A DNA stretch of 31,510 nucleotides from Scalindua sp964584595 (GTDB lineage: Bacteria > Planctomycetota > Brocadiia > Brocadiales > Scalinduaceae). Positions 7,162 to 15,513 of this stretch are shown in pieces. The notes under the pieces were generated by a model, which saw only the letters and a program-made list of their open reading frames with translations, ran no database searches and was not told the DNA's origin. A program made the translations under genes and the position numbers. The DNA lies in contig CAZPAM010000026.1 of assembly GCA_964584595.1 (NCBI GenBank), positions 1 to 31,510 on the forward strand, given 5' to 3'. Position 1 is the stretch's first letter. The number at the start of each line of letters is the position of its first letter.

Positions 7162-8307
7162 ATGATATATTTAGACAACGCAGCAACCTCGTTTCCAAAA
7201 CCTGAGTCTGTTTATGCGGCAATGGATAAGTTTCTGAGAGAAAGGTGTGCAAATCCGGGACGTGCCGGGCATCGCATGTCGGTTGAAACAGAACAGGAGA
7301 TAGTGAAGGCAAGGGTTACGCTAGCAAAGTTCCTTGGTATAAAGCATCCTGAGAGAATGATATTTACCTTCAATGCAACGGACGCGCTTAATATGGGCAT
7401 AAAGGGCTTATTGTGTGAGGGCGATCATGTAATAACGAGCAATCTTGAACACAGCTCTGTTTCAAGGCCATTAGCAGGTCTGGAAAAGAAGGGGGTGATT
7501 ACCGTATCGCGGGTGGCAAATTCAGATGATGGATTTATCAATGCTGATGATATAAAAAATGCCATTGAATCAAATACAAAATTAATAGTCTGTACACATG
7601 CATCTAACGTCCTGGGGACAATCCAGCCGATCAGAGAGATAGGGGGGCTGGCTCGTGAAAAAGAGATTATGTTCATGGTAGATGCAGCACAGACTACAGG
7701 TGTGTGTGATATTGACGTTGAGGAACAGCATATAGATATGCTTGCATTTACGGGGCACAAGGGGCCTTTTGGCCCACCGGGTAGCGGTGGATTGTATGTA
7801 GGGGAAAATGTGAAGCTTCAGGTGTGGAGAGAGGGCGGTACAGGATTTGAGCCTGAGTCGCTTTCTCAGCCGGATACGTTCCCATTCAAGTTAGAGAGCG
7901 GGACTCCTAATTCAGTTGGGATAGTCGGCTTGAGAACCGGTATAGAGTTTTGTATTAAAGAAGGTATAGACAAAATACGAACACACGAACGTAACCTTGC
8001 ACTGAGGCTGGTAAAGGCATTGGAGTTTGATGACAGGTTTAAGATATATGGTAGTAAAGATGAAAATGAGAAGGTTGGAATTGTCTCCTTGAATATTAAA
8101 GGATTTAATCCCGGTGAGGTTGCCGCTATCCTGGATAATAGGTTCAATGTTGCAGTAAGGCCGGGCATGCATTGCGCCCCGCATATTCATCGTGAAATCG
8201 GTACGTTCCCGGAAGGGACGATAAGAATAAGCCCCGGTTATTTCAATACTGTGAGTGATATTGAAGAAACAATCACAGGATTAAAAGCGATAGCTGGCAG
8301 CGCATGA
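7162..8307 (+). CDS. class V aminotransferase-fold cysteine desulfurase
   Basis: PLP enzyme that removes sulfur from cysteine and holds it as a persulfide. Residue landmarks in the 381-residue sequence: the start YLDNAATSFPKP, H97 in NLEHSSV, D174 in FMVDAAQTTG, PLP-binding K200 in FTGHKGPFGPPGSGGLYVG, and catalytic C338 in VRPGMHCAPHIHREIGTFP, followed by GTIRISPGYFNT. The overall pattern is closest to the short SufS-like desulfurase subfamily, not IscS. It is tightly coupled to the E1-like gene, which indicates a sulfur-transfer pair for thiamin, molybdopterin, thio-modified tRNA or Fe-S clusters; the sequence does not say which. Confidence 0.93.
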   Translation: MIYLDNAATSFPKPESVYAAMDKFLRERCANPGRAGHRMSVETEQEIVKARVTLAKFLGIKHPERMIFTFNATDALNMGIKGLLCEGDHVITSNLEHSSVSRPLAGLEKKGVITVSRVANSDDGFINADDIKNAIESNTKLIVCTHASNVLGTIQPIREIGGLAREKEIMFMVDAAQTTGVCDIDVEEQHIDMLAFTGHKGPFGPPGSGGLYVGENVKLQVWREGGTGFEPESLSQPDTFPFKLESGTPNSVGIVGLRTGIEFCIKEGIDKIRTHERNLALRLVKALEFDDRFKIYGSKDENEKVGIVSLNIKGFNPGEVAAILDNRFNVAVRPGMHCAPHIHREIGTFPEGTIRISPGYFNTVSDIEETITGLKAIAGSA

Positions 8308-8412
8308 AGTATATTGACAATTGTGGATTAATGATGGGTAGAAACTTTGCTTTCTATCTTCCTCTTTGTCTTTGCAATCTTCAATCTACAGTATTAAATA
8401 TTCAATCCTTTT

Positions 8413-9552
8413 TTACTTCCCAACTGCATACAACTTCCAGTCTGTACTTCCTACATATATTAAGCCTTGTGAGTCTATTGCCGGTGAGGAGAGTATCGGG
8501 AAACGCGATAAAGTCTGTTTCCACTTCAATGTTCCATCAGGTGCGATAGCATACAAATTCCCATTCCATGAGCCTGCAAATATAGTCCCATTAGAGCCTA
8601 TGGCAACAGATGATGTAATGGTATCGCCGGTATCGTAAGACCATTTCAGCATTCCATTGGAATTAATGGCATAAAGCTTTCCATCTTTTGCTCCCGTATA
8701 TATAGTGCCATCAGGACTGATGGCCGGGGTAGAATCTAACCTGGAACCAATATTGTATTTCCAAATTAGTTTACCCTTATTATTTGAATCAAGTGCATAC
8801 AATATTCCATTATGAGAGCCAATGAAGACAATACCATCCCCATTGATTGATGGAGATGAATCAATTTTGGCTTCAGTATTGAAGCTCCATTTGATTCTAC
8901 TGTCCGGGCCTACAGCATAAAGGCGTCCATCCTGTGATCCAAAATACACTATTCCGTTATCTCCAATAGCCGGTGATGATGAAAGTATATTATTAGCAGT
9001 TCTGTATGCCCACTTTTTTGTACCATTGGGATTAATAGCATAAAGGTGTCCATCCCACACTCCAATATATATTGTTCCGTCCTTACCAATTGCAGGGGAT
9101 GAATATGCATCAGACCCTATAAAGTATACCCACTTAATCTTACCATCAGGATTTAGAGCTAAAAGTTTTTTGTTCTTACCTCCAACATATATAGTTCCAT
9201 CCTCACCTATGGCAGGAGTACTGTATAACTCATCTCCTGTTCTGTAATGCCACTTCTCTGTTCCATCTGAATTCACTGCATAGAAGTTGCCGTCTGTGCT
9301 AGCAATATAAATAGTATTGTCCGCACCTATGACTGGAGAAGACCAGATTTCACCGCCTGTTATTAAGCTCCACTTCATTTCATTTGAGTTTGTCCCCTGG
9401 TATGTACTACGACCTGTATGTTTAAGATCGTGCATAAACATTTGCGCAGTAGATGAGTTAGTGCTGATGCTTAAGGTTATTAAGAAAGCCGCCAGTATGA
9501 GCAACTGTTTAGTTATGAATATTTTATTAATGTTTGAAATGAAAAACTTCAT
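8413..9552 (-). CDS. exported eight-blade PQQ-like beta-propeller protein
   Basis: I choose ATG 9552 (379 residues) over an in-frame start 48 nt upstream, because AAAGGA lies 6 nt before it and it places a clean signal peptide at the N-terminus (cleavage near TAQ, about residue 38). The rest is eight repeats of about 39 residues with the pattern SSPAIGxDGTIYIGSxDGxLYAINPDGTxKW, which fits PQQ-enzyme-type or BamB-like propeller blades. No catalytic residues of quinoprotein dehydrogenases are evident, so a binding or scaffold role outside the cytoplasm is more likely. It is convergent with the cysteine desulfurase. No clear terminator was seen in the 105-bp gap between them. Confidence 0.85.
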   Translation of the reverse strand: MKFFISNINKIFITKQLLILAAFLITLSISTNSSTAQMFMHDLKHTGRSTYQGTNSNEMKWSLITGGEIWSSPVIGADNTIYIASTDGNFYAVNSDGTEKWHYRTGDELYSTPAIGEDGTIYVGGKNKKLLALNPDGKIKWVYFIGSDAYSSPAIGKDGTIYIGVWDGHLYAINPNGTKKWAYRTANNILSSSPAIGDNGIVYFGSQDGRLYAVGPDSRIKWSFNTEAKIDSSPSINGDGIVFIGSHNGILYALDSNNKGKLIWKYNIGSRLDSTPAISPDGTIYTGAKDGKLYAINSNGMLKWSYDTGDTITSSVAIGSNGTIFAGSWNGNLYAIAPDGTLKWKQTLSRFPILSSPAIDSQGLIYVGSTDWKLYAVGK

Positions 9553-9754
9553 ATTGAGTCCTTTCGTTGCTGAAATATCTGTGTATGTATACGTACGCAA
9601 AATCTCATGATTTGTTTGAACCGTGTACTCAAAGGTAAGGTGGGTTTGGGCCGAGGGCCGAATTCACCGACAATGGTTACAGAGTTAAATTAATAATGTA
9701 AGATTAACAGTCAAAAGAAGCAGGATTTGCTATATTACTCTGTCCTGTCTATGA

Positions 9755-10588
9755 CTATTCCGGAATTATCAGGATTTGGCCTTTTACTAGAAAGCTTTCA
9801 TCCTCTATTGTGTCTTCATTGGCTTCATATATTTTATGCCACATTGTAGAGTCATCATAATATTTCCTTGCAAGATGGTAAAGTGTGTCCCCGGATACTA
9901 CAGTGTGTTTGGTACCGTTTGTGGCTATTTCATTGTCCTGATTATCCATAATTGGTGCTTCCATAGACAATGATACTTTCTTTGCAAGCGTGATTTCTGG
10001 TATTAATATTTCTTGTCCAATGTAAAGGGCATTAGGGCCTGACATATTGTCTTTGTTTACCTCATATATCTTATGCCACTTTGCTTCGTCACCATAATAT
10101 TTTCTGGATATTTTAAAGAGACTATCATTCGGTTTTACTTTATGAACAACCTTGATAGAAACATCTTTCTGTCCTGTCTCCAATTCGTCTATAGTCTCTT
10201 CGGCCTCGGGAGGAGTTATTTCTGCTATTTCAGGCTCTTCTGTTATCATCTCTGCAACAGGCATTTCTGAAAATGGCTCTTCATGTTCAATGGAGGCTGT
10301 TTTAGTGCCTTCCCATTTACCTTCTAACGTGATATTATCATTGGAAGGCTCAACAACTAACTTTTCGACTGATTGAACATCTTTCTTTGCTAATGCAGCT
10401 TTTGTCTCTTCAATAAGATCGTTCATATCAATCTCTTCAATTTCTGATTCTGCTACAATTTCTTTTTCAGATAACTTTAAATCTGGTGTTTTTGTCTCAT
10501 AAACAGTCGTCCTTGTACTAAGAAAGATACCAATAACTACAAGTATTACTACACCGAGAATTATTCCAATTTGTGTATCTCTTCGCAT
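9755..10588 (-). CDS. membrane-anchored protein with two LysM domains
   Basis: The 277-residue protein has one N-terminal transmembrane helix (about residues 7-24), then a long acidic linker rich in Glu/Ile/Pro. Two LysM domains follow, at about residues 147-198 and 227-277. Each has the pattern V-x-x-G/N-D-S/T-L-x-x-(I/L)-(A/S)-R-K-Y-Y, then a WHKIYE stretch and a final IPE. LysM domains bind N-acetylglucosamine-containing glycans such as peptidoglycan, so the protein probably tethers the membrane to the wall or acts at it. It lies 33 nt after secDF and is probably the last gene of the ruvA-to-LysM run. The 202 nt downstream to the propeller start show no clear hairpin. Confidence 0.85.
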   Translation of the reverse strand: MRRDTQIGIILGVVILVVIGIFLSTRTTVYETKTPDLKLSEKEIVAESEIEEIDMNDLIEETKAALAKKDVQSVEKLVVEPSNDNITLEGKWEGTKTASIEHEEPFSEMPVAEMITEEPEIAEITPPEAEETIDELETGQKDVSIKVVHKVKPNDSLFKISRKYYGDEAKWHKIYEVNKDNMSGPNALYIGQEILIPEITLAKKVSLSMEAPIMDNQDNEIATNGTKHTVVSGDTLYHLARKYYDDSTMWHKIYEANEDTIEDESFLVKGQILIIPE

Positions 10589-10621
10589 AGACTTTATTTC
10601 CTTTCTTTGTAAAAAGGTTGA

Positions 10622-13600
10622 TTATGCTCTAGAAGGTTTCAAATTCTTTTCTTTTCGTACTGGCGGTGTTTTATGTAAAAGTTTATATGCTATCCAGATT
10701 GGGAAGAATATACAGATTATAATTATTTTGAAGACCTTTTTAACAACTTCCCAGTCAAGCAGGATTGGGCTGGCAATGAAAATAGATGAATACGTACCGA
10801 CCACAACTCCTACCATCATGACGAATGCAAATCCATGTATAGCCGTTCCTCCAACAAAGTAAAGTGCAGATACGACACCAAATGTAGTTACGGATGTGAG
10901 GATAGTTCTGTTCAGGTTCTGGTTAATACTGGCGTCTATTAAGTCCTTTGTTATTGATCTGTTCTTGCCGGCCAGGTTTTCTCTGATACGGTCAAATAAC
11001 ACAATTGTGTCATTCAATGAATATCCGATCAGTGTCAGGAAAGCAGCTACCATTGGCAGGTTTAATTTTACATCACCAAATATGTTTCCATAATGATCAG
11101 CGACTGCAACTGCCCCAACAGTAATTAATACATCATGGACAAGAGTTATTACCGCAGCCACGCCAAATTTCAGTTCGCCAAATCTGAACCATATATAAAT
11201 AATTATTGCCAGGCAAGCAAAAAATAGGGCAAGAGCGGCTCTACTTTTCATTTCACCTGCGACAGTTGACCCTATGCTGACTACTCTCTTGAAAGGGTCT
11301 GGCTTTGATACTTCTGAGCTTGTGCCTTCAGCGTAAATCTTGTCTTCGAATGTCACAAATATATCTTCACGTATCTTTTCCTGTATCTTTGCTGCATTCA
11401 ATGACTTAATGCCAATCATGTAGTTACTGGCCGTTATGTCTATACTAGTAATGTTACCAACTGAGTCTCTAAGCTGTTTTGAGCCGGAAAACATCTCGCT
11501 TAAAGAACCTTCATCAATGTTGTTCTTTAGTTCAATCTGGATTGATGAGTTATCTACTATCCTGATCGGAGGTATATTCAAGGACGTTCCCATTAGTTTG
11601 ATTGTTTCCAGTACATCTCTTGCTCCAGTAACTTCTAATTTCTTAGAGGTAGCCCTTCTACTGGAAGCTCCTCTTGCCGACACCAGAATATCCTTGTATC
11701 CTTCTTTCTTCATTACTATTTCAAGAATATTAGGATCAACTGATTTATTCGTATCCATGCTCATGGTTGATATCGATCTGAATTGTGTATTCCTCGGATC
11801 GTCTGTTACAGACGGAAGCTCATCTTTTATATCACCATATTGGGGTTTTACTGACAAAATATCAAGAAGGCCTGCGAAGAGGGTGGTTACGTTGCTTATT
11901 GTCTCCGTTCTTGATTTATCCTGTGTTAGTCCGGAAATGTTAATTGAATACTTCTTGCCTGATTTCCCAACAGGATATAAAGAAGTAATACTGTCTCGTC
12001 CATAACCAGCCTTTTTCAGGTAATCTTGAATGGTAAATTCATCTACAGGCTCATTCAAGGTTAACTGATAGCTTGAAGGGTCACTATGGGTGATATTGCT
12101 GAATAACTTCTCGTCAATTACATTTTGTATGTCATTCTCAATCTTTTGAACGGTTTTCTCATTGTTCAGACTCTTAATCCTGATCCCAAATTCAGTTGAA
12201 TCATTTATCGTGCCAGTGGTGTCTTCACTTGCCCATATATTCTGTACTTCTGCATTGGGATAACCTGTAACATCCAGTTTGCTTCGCACCTCTACAACAG
12301 GTATGGGCTTGTTCACCTTTAAGTGAATAAGTGTTCCTCCTGTAAAGTCTATGTCGTAATTATCTTTGCCTCGCAATACAAATACTGAAATGCCAATTAT
12401 GATCATGACAAGTGAGGCTATCATGGCAATGCGCTTATAAGACACGAATGAGGTTTTCGGATTTCTAAATATCTGCAGCATTGAGAAGTTTCGCATGATA
12501 CCAATACCCAGGCATATTTCAAAAATCACCCTTGTGACAAATACGGCGGTAAACATGTTGATCAAAAGGCCAGCTATCAATACTATGGCAAATCCTTTTA
12601 CAGGTCCTGTTCCCACAGCATATAAGATTAGTGCGGTAATTAAGGTTGTTAAATTTGAATCTACGATTGTCGTAAAGGCTCTTTCGTAACCATTCTTAAT
12701 AGCAAGTTTTATTGCCTTGCCCTTGGTCTTTTCCTCTCTAATTCTTTCAAAGATCAAGACATTTGCATCAACGGCCATACCTATCATCAAAACCAGTCCG
12801 GCAATACCTGGCAGTGTAAGCGTCGCATTAAGGATGGCCAGAGTTCCTACAACAAAGAATATGTTGAGGATGAAAGTAGCGTTTGCTACCACACCTGCTC
12901 CCAGGTAATATATGCACATAAACACTATTATAAATATTCCGCCAATAATACCGGCGAGAAGCCCCATTTTAATCGAGTCTTTACCTAAACTTGGACCAAC
13001 GGTAGTCTCCATTTCTAATTCAAGGTCTGCAGGAAGACTACCTGCACGCATTACTGCGATCAGGTCATTAACCTCCTCTTGAGTAAAATTACCCTCTATG
13101 ATTCCTTTGCCGGGGATTCTATCACGTATTATCGGGGCAGAATAAAGGGTGCCGTCAAGGATTATTGCTAGTGGCTTTCCAATATTACGTTCAGTTAAAC
13201 GTCCAAATTTAGACCTGCCTGTCTGGTCGAATTCAAATCCGATGACTGGCTTAATATCTTTGGTGTCTGGGAAAACCCTTGTAAGGTGCTCACCGGTTAT
13301 TTCGATCTTATTTTGTACCAGATACCAATCCTGGGTTTCTGCTTCTTCTCCCTTCTTCTTTCTGAGCCAGTGCTTGTAGAAACCCGGTACAGTTTTTCCT
13401 GCTTTGGCATCATTGTATTCGTCGCTGTCCGGTGGTGCTGCAATCCTGAATTCAAGTTTTCCGAGCCGGGTTATTCGATCCTTCAGACTCTCGGTTTCGC
13501 TTTTCGTCGCACCGGGAACCTGTATAAGAATCCTTCGCATACCCTGTTGTTGCAGTCGGTATTCTAATACACCCTGTGGATCAATCCTTTTTTCTAATAA

Positions 13601-13975
13601 TGCTATTATTTCATCCGTGAGTCCGGGGTGCAGTTCACCTTCTTCTGCCTTTATTTTGTACAGAAGTTCAGAACCACCTCTTAAATCGAGACCAAGCTTA
13701 ATTTGCCCCCTGGCGATGTACTCAACATTCTTCTGGATTTCAGTCTCGCCTTTTTCGTTCGTTTCCTTCGTTAAAATTGTTTCGTTTATTATTGGGCTTG
13801 TAAACAGAAAGCTAAAGAGTGAATCTTCTATAATTGTACGGTCGACTACTTTACCGTTTATCTCTGTAATTTTTTCAGTTTTTATTGGTGCATCTGCCGG
13901 CGGATACAAAGCCATTATAGCAATAGCAATGAGTATTACGATCAGTGGTATCTTCCATTTAAAATTCATTGACAT
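10622..13975 (-). CDS. secDF: fused protein translocase subunits SecD and SecF
   Basis: SecDF uses the proton gradient to help pull proteins through SecYEG. This 1117-residue fusion has a first helix (10-25), the SecD motif IKLGLDLRGGSELLYKI (92-107) and a SecD membrane block (about 335-490) with GMAVDANVLIFERIREE. The SecF half starts near 497 with DIDFTGGTLIHLKV (541-554), and its membrane block (about 910-1075) has GYSLNDTIVLFDRIREN. The conserved Asp residues of both blocks are present. The loop between SecF helices 1 and 2 (about 555-905) is roughly 350 residues, far longer than in E. coli SecF. AAGGAG precedes ATG 13975. yajC is directly upstream. Confidence 0.95.
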   Translation of the reverse strand: MSMNFKWKIPLIVILIAIAIMALYPPADAPIKTEKITEINGKVVDRTIIEDSLFSFLFTSPIINETILTKETNEKGETEIQKNVEYIARGQIKLGLDLRGGSELLYKIKAEEGELHPGLTDEIIALLEKRIDPQGVLEYRLQQQGMRRILIQVPGATKSETESLKDRITRLGKLEFRIAAPPDSDEYNDAKAGKTVPGFYKHWLRKKKGEEAETQDWYLVQNKIEITGEHLTRVFPDTKDIKPVIGFEFDQTGRSKFGRLTERNIGKPLAIILDGTLYSAPIIRDRIPGKGIIEGNFTQEEVNDLIAVMRAGSLPADLELEMETTVGPSLGKDSIKMGLLAGIIGGIFIIVFMCIYYLGAGVVANATFILNIFFVVGTLAILNATLTLPGIAGLVLMIGMAVDANVLIFERIREEKTKGKAIKLAIKNGYERAFTTIVDSNLTTLITALILYAVGTGPVKGFAIVLIAGLLINMFTAVFVTRVIFEICLGIGIMRNFSMLQIFRNPKTSFVSYKRIAMIASLVMIIIGISVFVLRGKDNYDIDFTGGTLIHLKVNKPIPVVEVRSKLDVTGYPNAEVQNIWASEDTTGTINDSTEFGIRIKSLNNEKTVQKIENDIQNVIDEKLFSNITHSDPSSYQLTLNEPVDEFTIQDYLKKAGYGRDSITSLYPVGKSGKKYSINISGLTQDKSRTETISNVTTLFAGLLDILSVKPQYGDIKDELPSVTDDPRNTQFRSISTMSMDTNKSVDPNILEIVMKKEGYKDILVSARGASSRRATSKKLEVTGARDVLETIKLMGTSLNIPPIRIVDNSSIQIELKNNIDEGSLSEMFSGSKQLRDSVGNITSIDITASNYMIGIKSLNAAKIQEKIREDIFVTFEDKIYAEGTSSEVSKPDPFKRVVSIGSTVAGEMKSRAALALFFACLAIIIYIWFRFGELKFGVAAVITLVHDVLITVGAVAVADHYGNIFGDVKLNLPMVAAFLTLIGYSLNDTIVLFDRIRENLAGKNRSITKDLIDASINQNLNRTILTSVTTFGVVSALYFVGGTAIHGFAFVMMVGVVVGTYSSIFIASPILLDWEVVKKVFKIIIICIFFPIWIAYKLLHKTPPVRKEKNLKPSRA

Positions 13976-14015
13976 CTAAATAGTCTCCTTAGCTCTTATA
14001 GTATGTTTGCTCTGT

Positions 14016-14336
14016 TCAGTTATCTTCTTCCTTTTCATCTCTCGGTGCCGATACGGATGTTATAGCACTTTTGTCTATCTTTATTTTTACATCCTTGGCA
14101 TCGTCTACCCGGACTATTACTTCATTTTCCTTTACTGATGCAACGACACCATGTACACCTCCAGTTGTCACTATCTTATCCTGTTTTCTTACATTCGAAA
14201 TCAATTCCAGTCTTTTCTTCTCTTTTTGTTTCTGTGGCCTTATGATTAGAAAGTACATAATTGCGAACATTATAATCAAAAGCGGCAAAAATTGCATCAT
14301 GGGATTTCCCTGTGGTGCTGCCATTAAGAAATTCAT
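14016..14336 (-). CDS. yajC: preprotein translocase accessory subunit YajC
   Basis: A 106-residue protein with one helix (about residues 15-33) ending in the family signature FLIIRPQKQKEKKRLEL. The cytoplasmic domain has QDKIVTTGGVHGVVASVKENEVIVRV. YajC associates with SecDF in the inner membrane. AAGGAG lies 7 nt before ATG 14336. The gene sits between tgt (55 nt upstream) and secDF (40 nt downstream), the usual tgt-yajC-secD-secF order. Confidence 0.95.
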   Translation of the reverse strand: MNFLMAAPQGNPMMQFLPLLIIMFAIMYFLIIRPQKQKEKKRLELISNVRKQDKIVTTGGVHGVVASVKENEVIVRVDDAKDVKIKIDKSAITSVSAPRDEKEEDN

Positions 14337-14391
14337 TTAAAGTCTCCTTTTTTCTAAAATAAGATGAGTCCAGATAAAATAAGTTAATTTT

Positions 14392-15489
14392 CTATTGTAG
14401 TGAAAGAAATTGAGATTTAAACTCTCTGTAATTACCGTCTTCTATCGATTGCCTTGCTTTTTGCATAATATCCTCAAAATAGCTTATATTATGCAATGAC
14501 ATAAGGTTAAGGCCCAGGATTTCGTTTGCGGTGAGTAAATGCCTGATATATGCCCTTGAAAAGTTCTGGCAGGTATAACAGTGGCAATACTCATCAAGAG
14601 GTTTCTCGTCCTCTCTATAGCAGCTATTATTAATCTTTAATTTGCCTTCAGTAGTAAAAGCACAGCCATTTCTGCCGTTTCGAGTGGGTATTACACAGTC
14701 AAACAAATCGATTCCATGCTCGATTCCATCCAGAATATCTGCAGGAAACCCAACTCCCATCAGATAACGTGGTTTCTCTTCCGGCAAGTGTGGTACCGTA
14801 TATTCAAGCACTTCGTTCATCAGCATATTCCCTTCACCAACACTCAGGCCACCTATAGCATATCCATTAAATCCTATTTCTACCAATCTGTCAGCACATT
14901 CTTCGCGAATGTCTTTGAAAACACTTCCCTGTACTATTGCATATAAAGTCTGGTTTTCATCTTGATGAGCTTTTTGGCAGCGCTCTGCCCAGTCTATTGT
15001 TCTATACATGGATTGCCTTGCCCTATCATTTTCACAAGGATAAGGAAGGCATTCATCAAAAGCCATTATAATGTCGGCTCCTAAAGCATTTTGGATTTCC
15101 ATTACGTTTTCGGGTCCCAGGAATTTACGGGACCCATCAATTGGAGACTGAAACTCAACTCCATCATCTGTCACATTTGTTAAGCGTGCCAGCGAAAATA
15201 CCTGGTAGCCTCCGCTATCAGTAATTATTGGCCTATCCCATTGCATAAACTTATGCAAACCACCAAGTTTTTTTATAATATTGTCTCCCGGCCTGAGGAA
15301 TAAGTGGTATGCATTACAAAGCAAGGCAGGTACATTGGCTTCTTTCAACTGACAAGGCGTCAAGGTCTTTACAGTTGCTTGTGTGCCCACCGGCATAAAA
15401 GCAGGTGTGGTAATTACGCCATGATTCGTCGATATTTCCCCGCATCTTGCTTTTGTGTTCTTGTCTGAGGCCTGAAGCCTAAAATGCAA
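14392..15489 (-). CDS. tgt: queuine/preQ1 tRNA-ribosyltransferase
   Basis: Tgt swaps guanine-34 for preQ1 in tRNAs with GUN anticodons. The 365-residue protein has catalytic Asp91 in PIITDSGGYQVFSL, the nucleophile region D263 in LFDCVIPTRNGRNG, and the zinc site C301-x-C303-x2-C306 plus H332 (YCHCYTC and SLHN). The start appears to be TTG 15489, with GGAGG 4 nt upstream; no in-frame ATG lies before the upstream stop. The gene sits between spoIID/lytB (24 nt) and yajC (55 nt). queH, for the last queuosine step, is two genes upstream. queA, which often lies beside tgt, is absent here. Confidence 0.96.
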   Translation of the reverse strand: MHFRLQASDKNTKARCGEISTNHGVITTPAFMPVGTQATVKTLTPCQLKEANVPALLCNAYHLFLRPGDNIIKKLGGLHKFMQWDRPIITDSGGYQVFSLARLTNVTDDGVEFQSPIDGSRKFLGPENVMEIQNALGADIIMAFDECLPYPCENDRARQSMYRTIDWAERCQKAHQDENQTLYAIVQGSVFKDIREECADRLVEIGFNGYAIGGLSVGEGNMLMNEVLEYTVPHLPEEKPRYLMGVGFPADILDGIEHGIDLFDCVIPTRNGRNGCAFTTEGKLKINNSCYREDEKPLDEYCHCYTCQNFSRAYIRHLLTANEILGLNLMSLHNISYFEDIMQKARQSIEDGNYREFKSQFLSLQ

Positions 15490-15513
15490 AGTTCCTCCAA
15501 TGAATTATGTTTT

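Noticed and set aside
9575..9600. Alternating purine-pyrimidine stretch (TGTGTATGTATACGTACGCA) as a Z-DNA or regulatory site
   Set aside because: It is short, lies in an ordinary upstream region of the propeller gene, and nothing else supports a function.
9639..9672. Hairpin around GGTGGGTTTGGGCC and GGGCCGAATTCACC as a terminator
   Set aside because: The stem has four mismatches in 14 pairs and no T-run follows on either strand.
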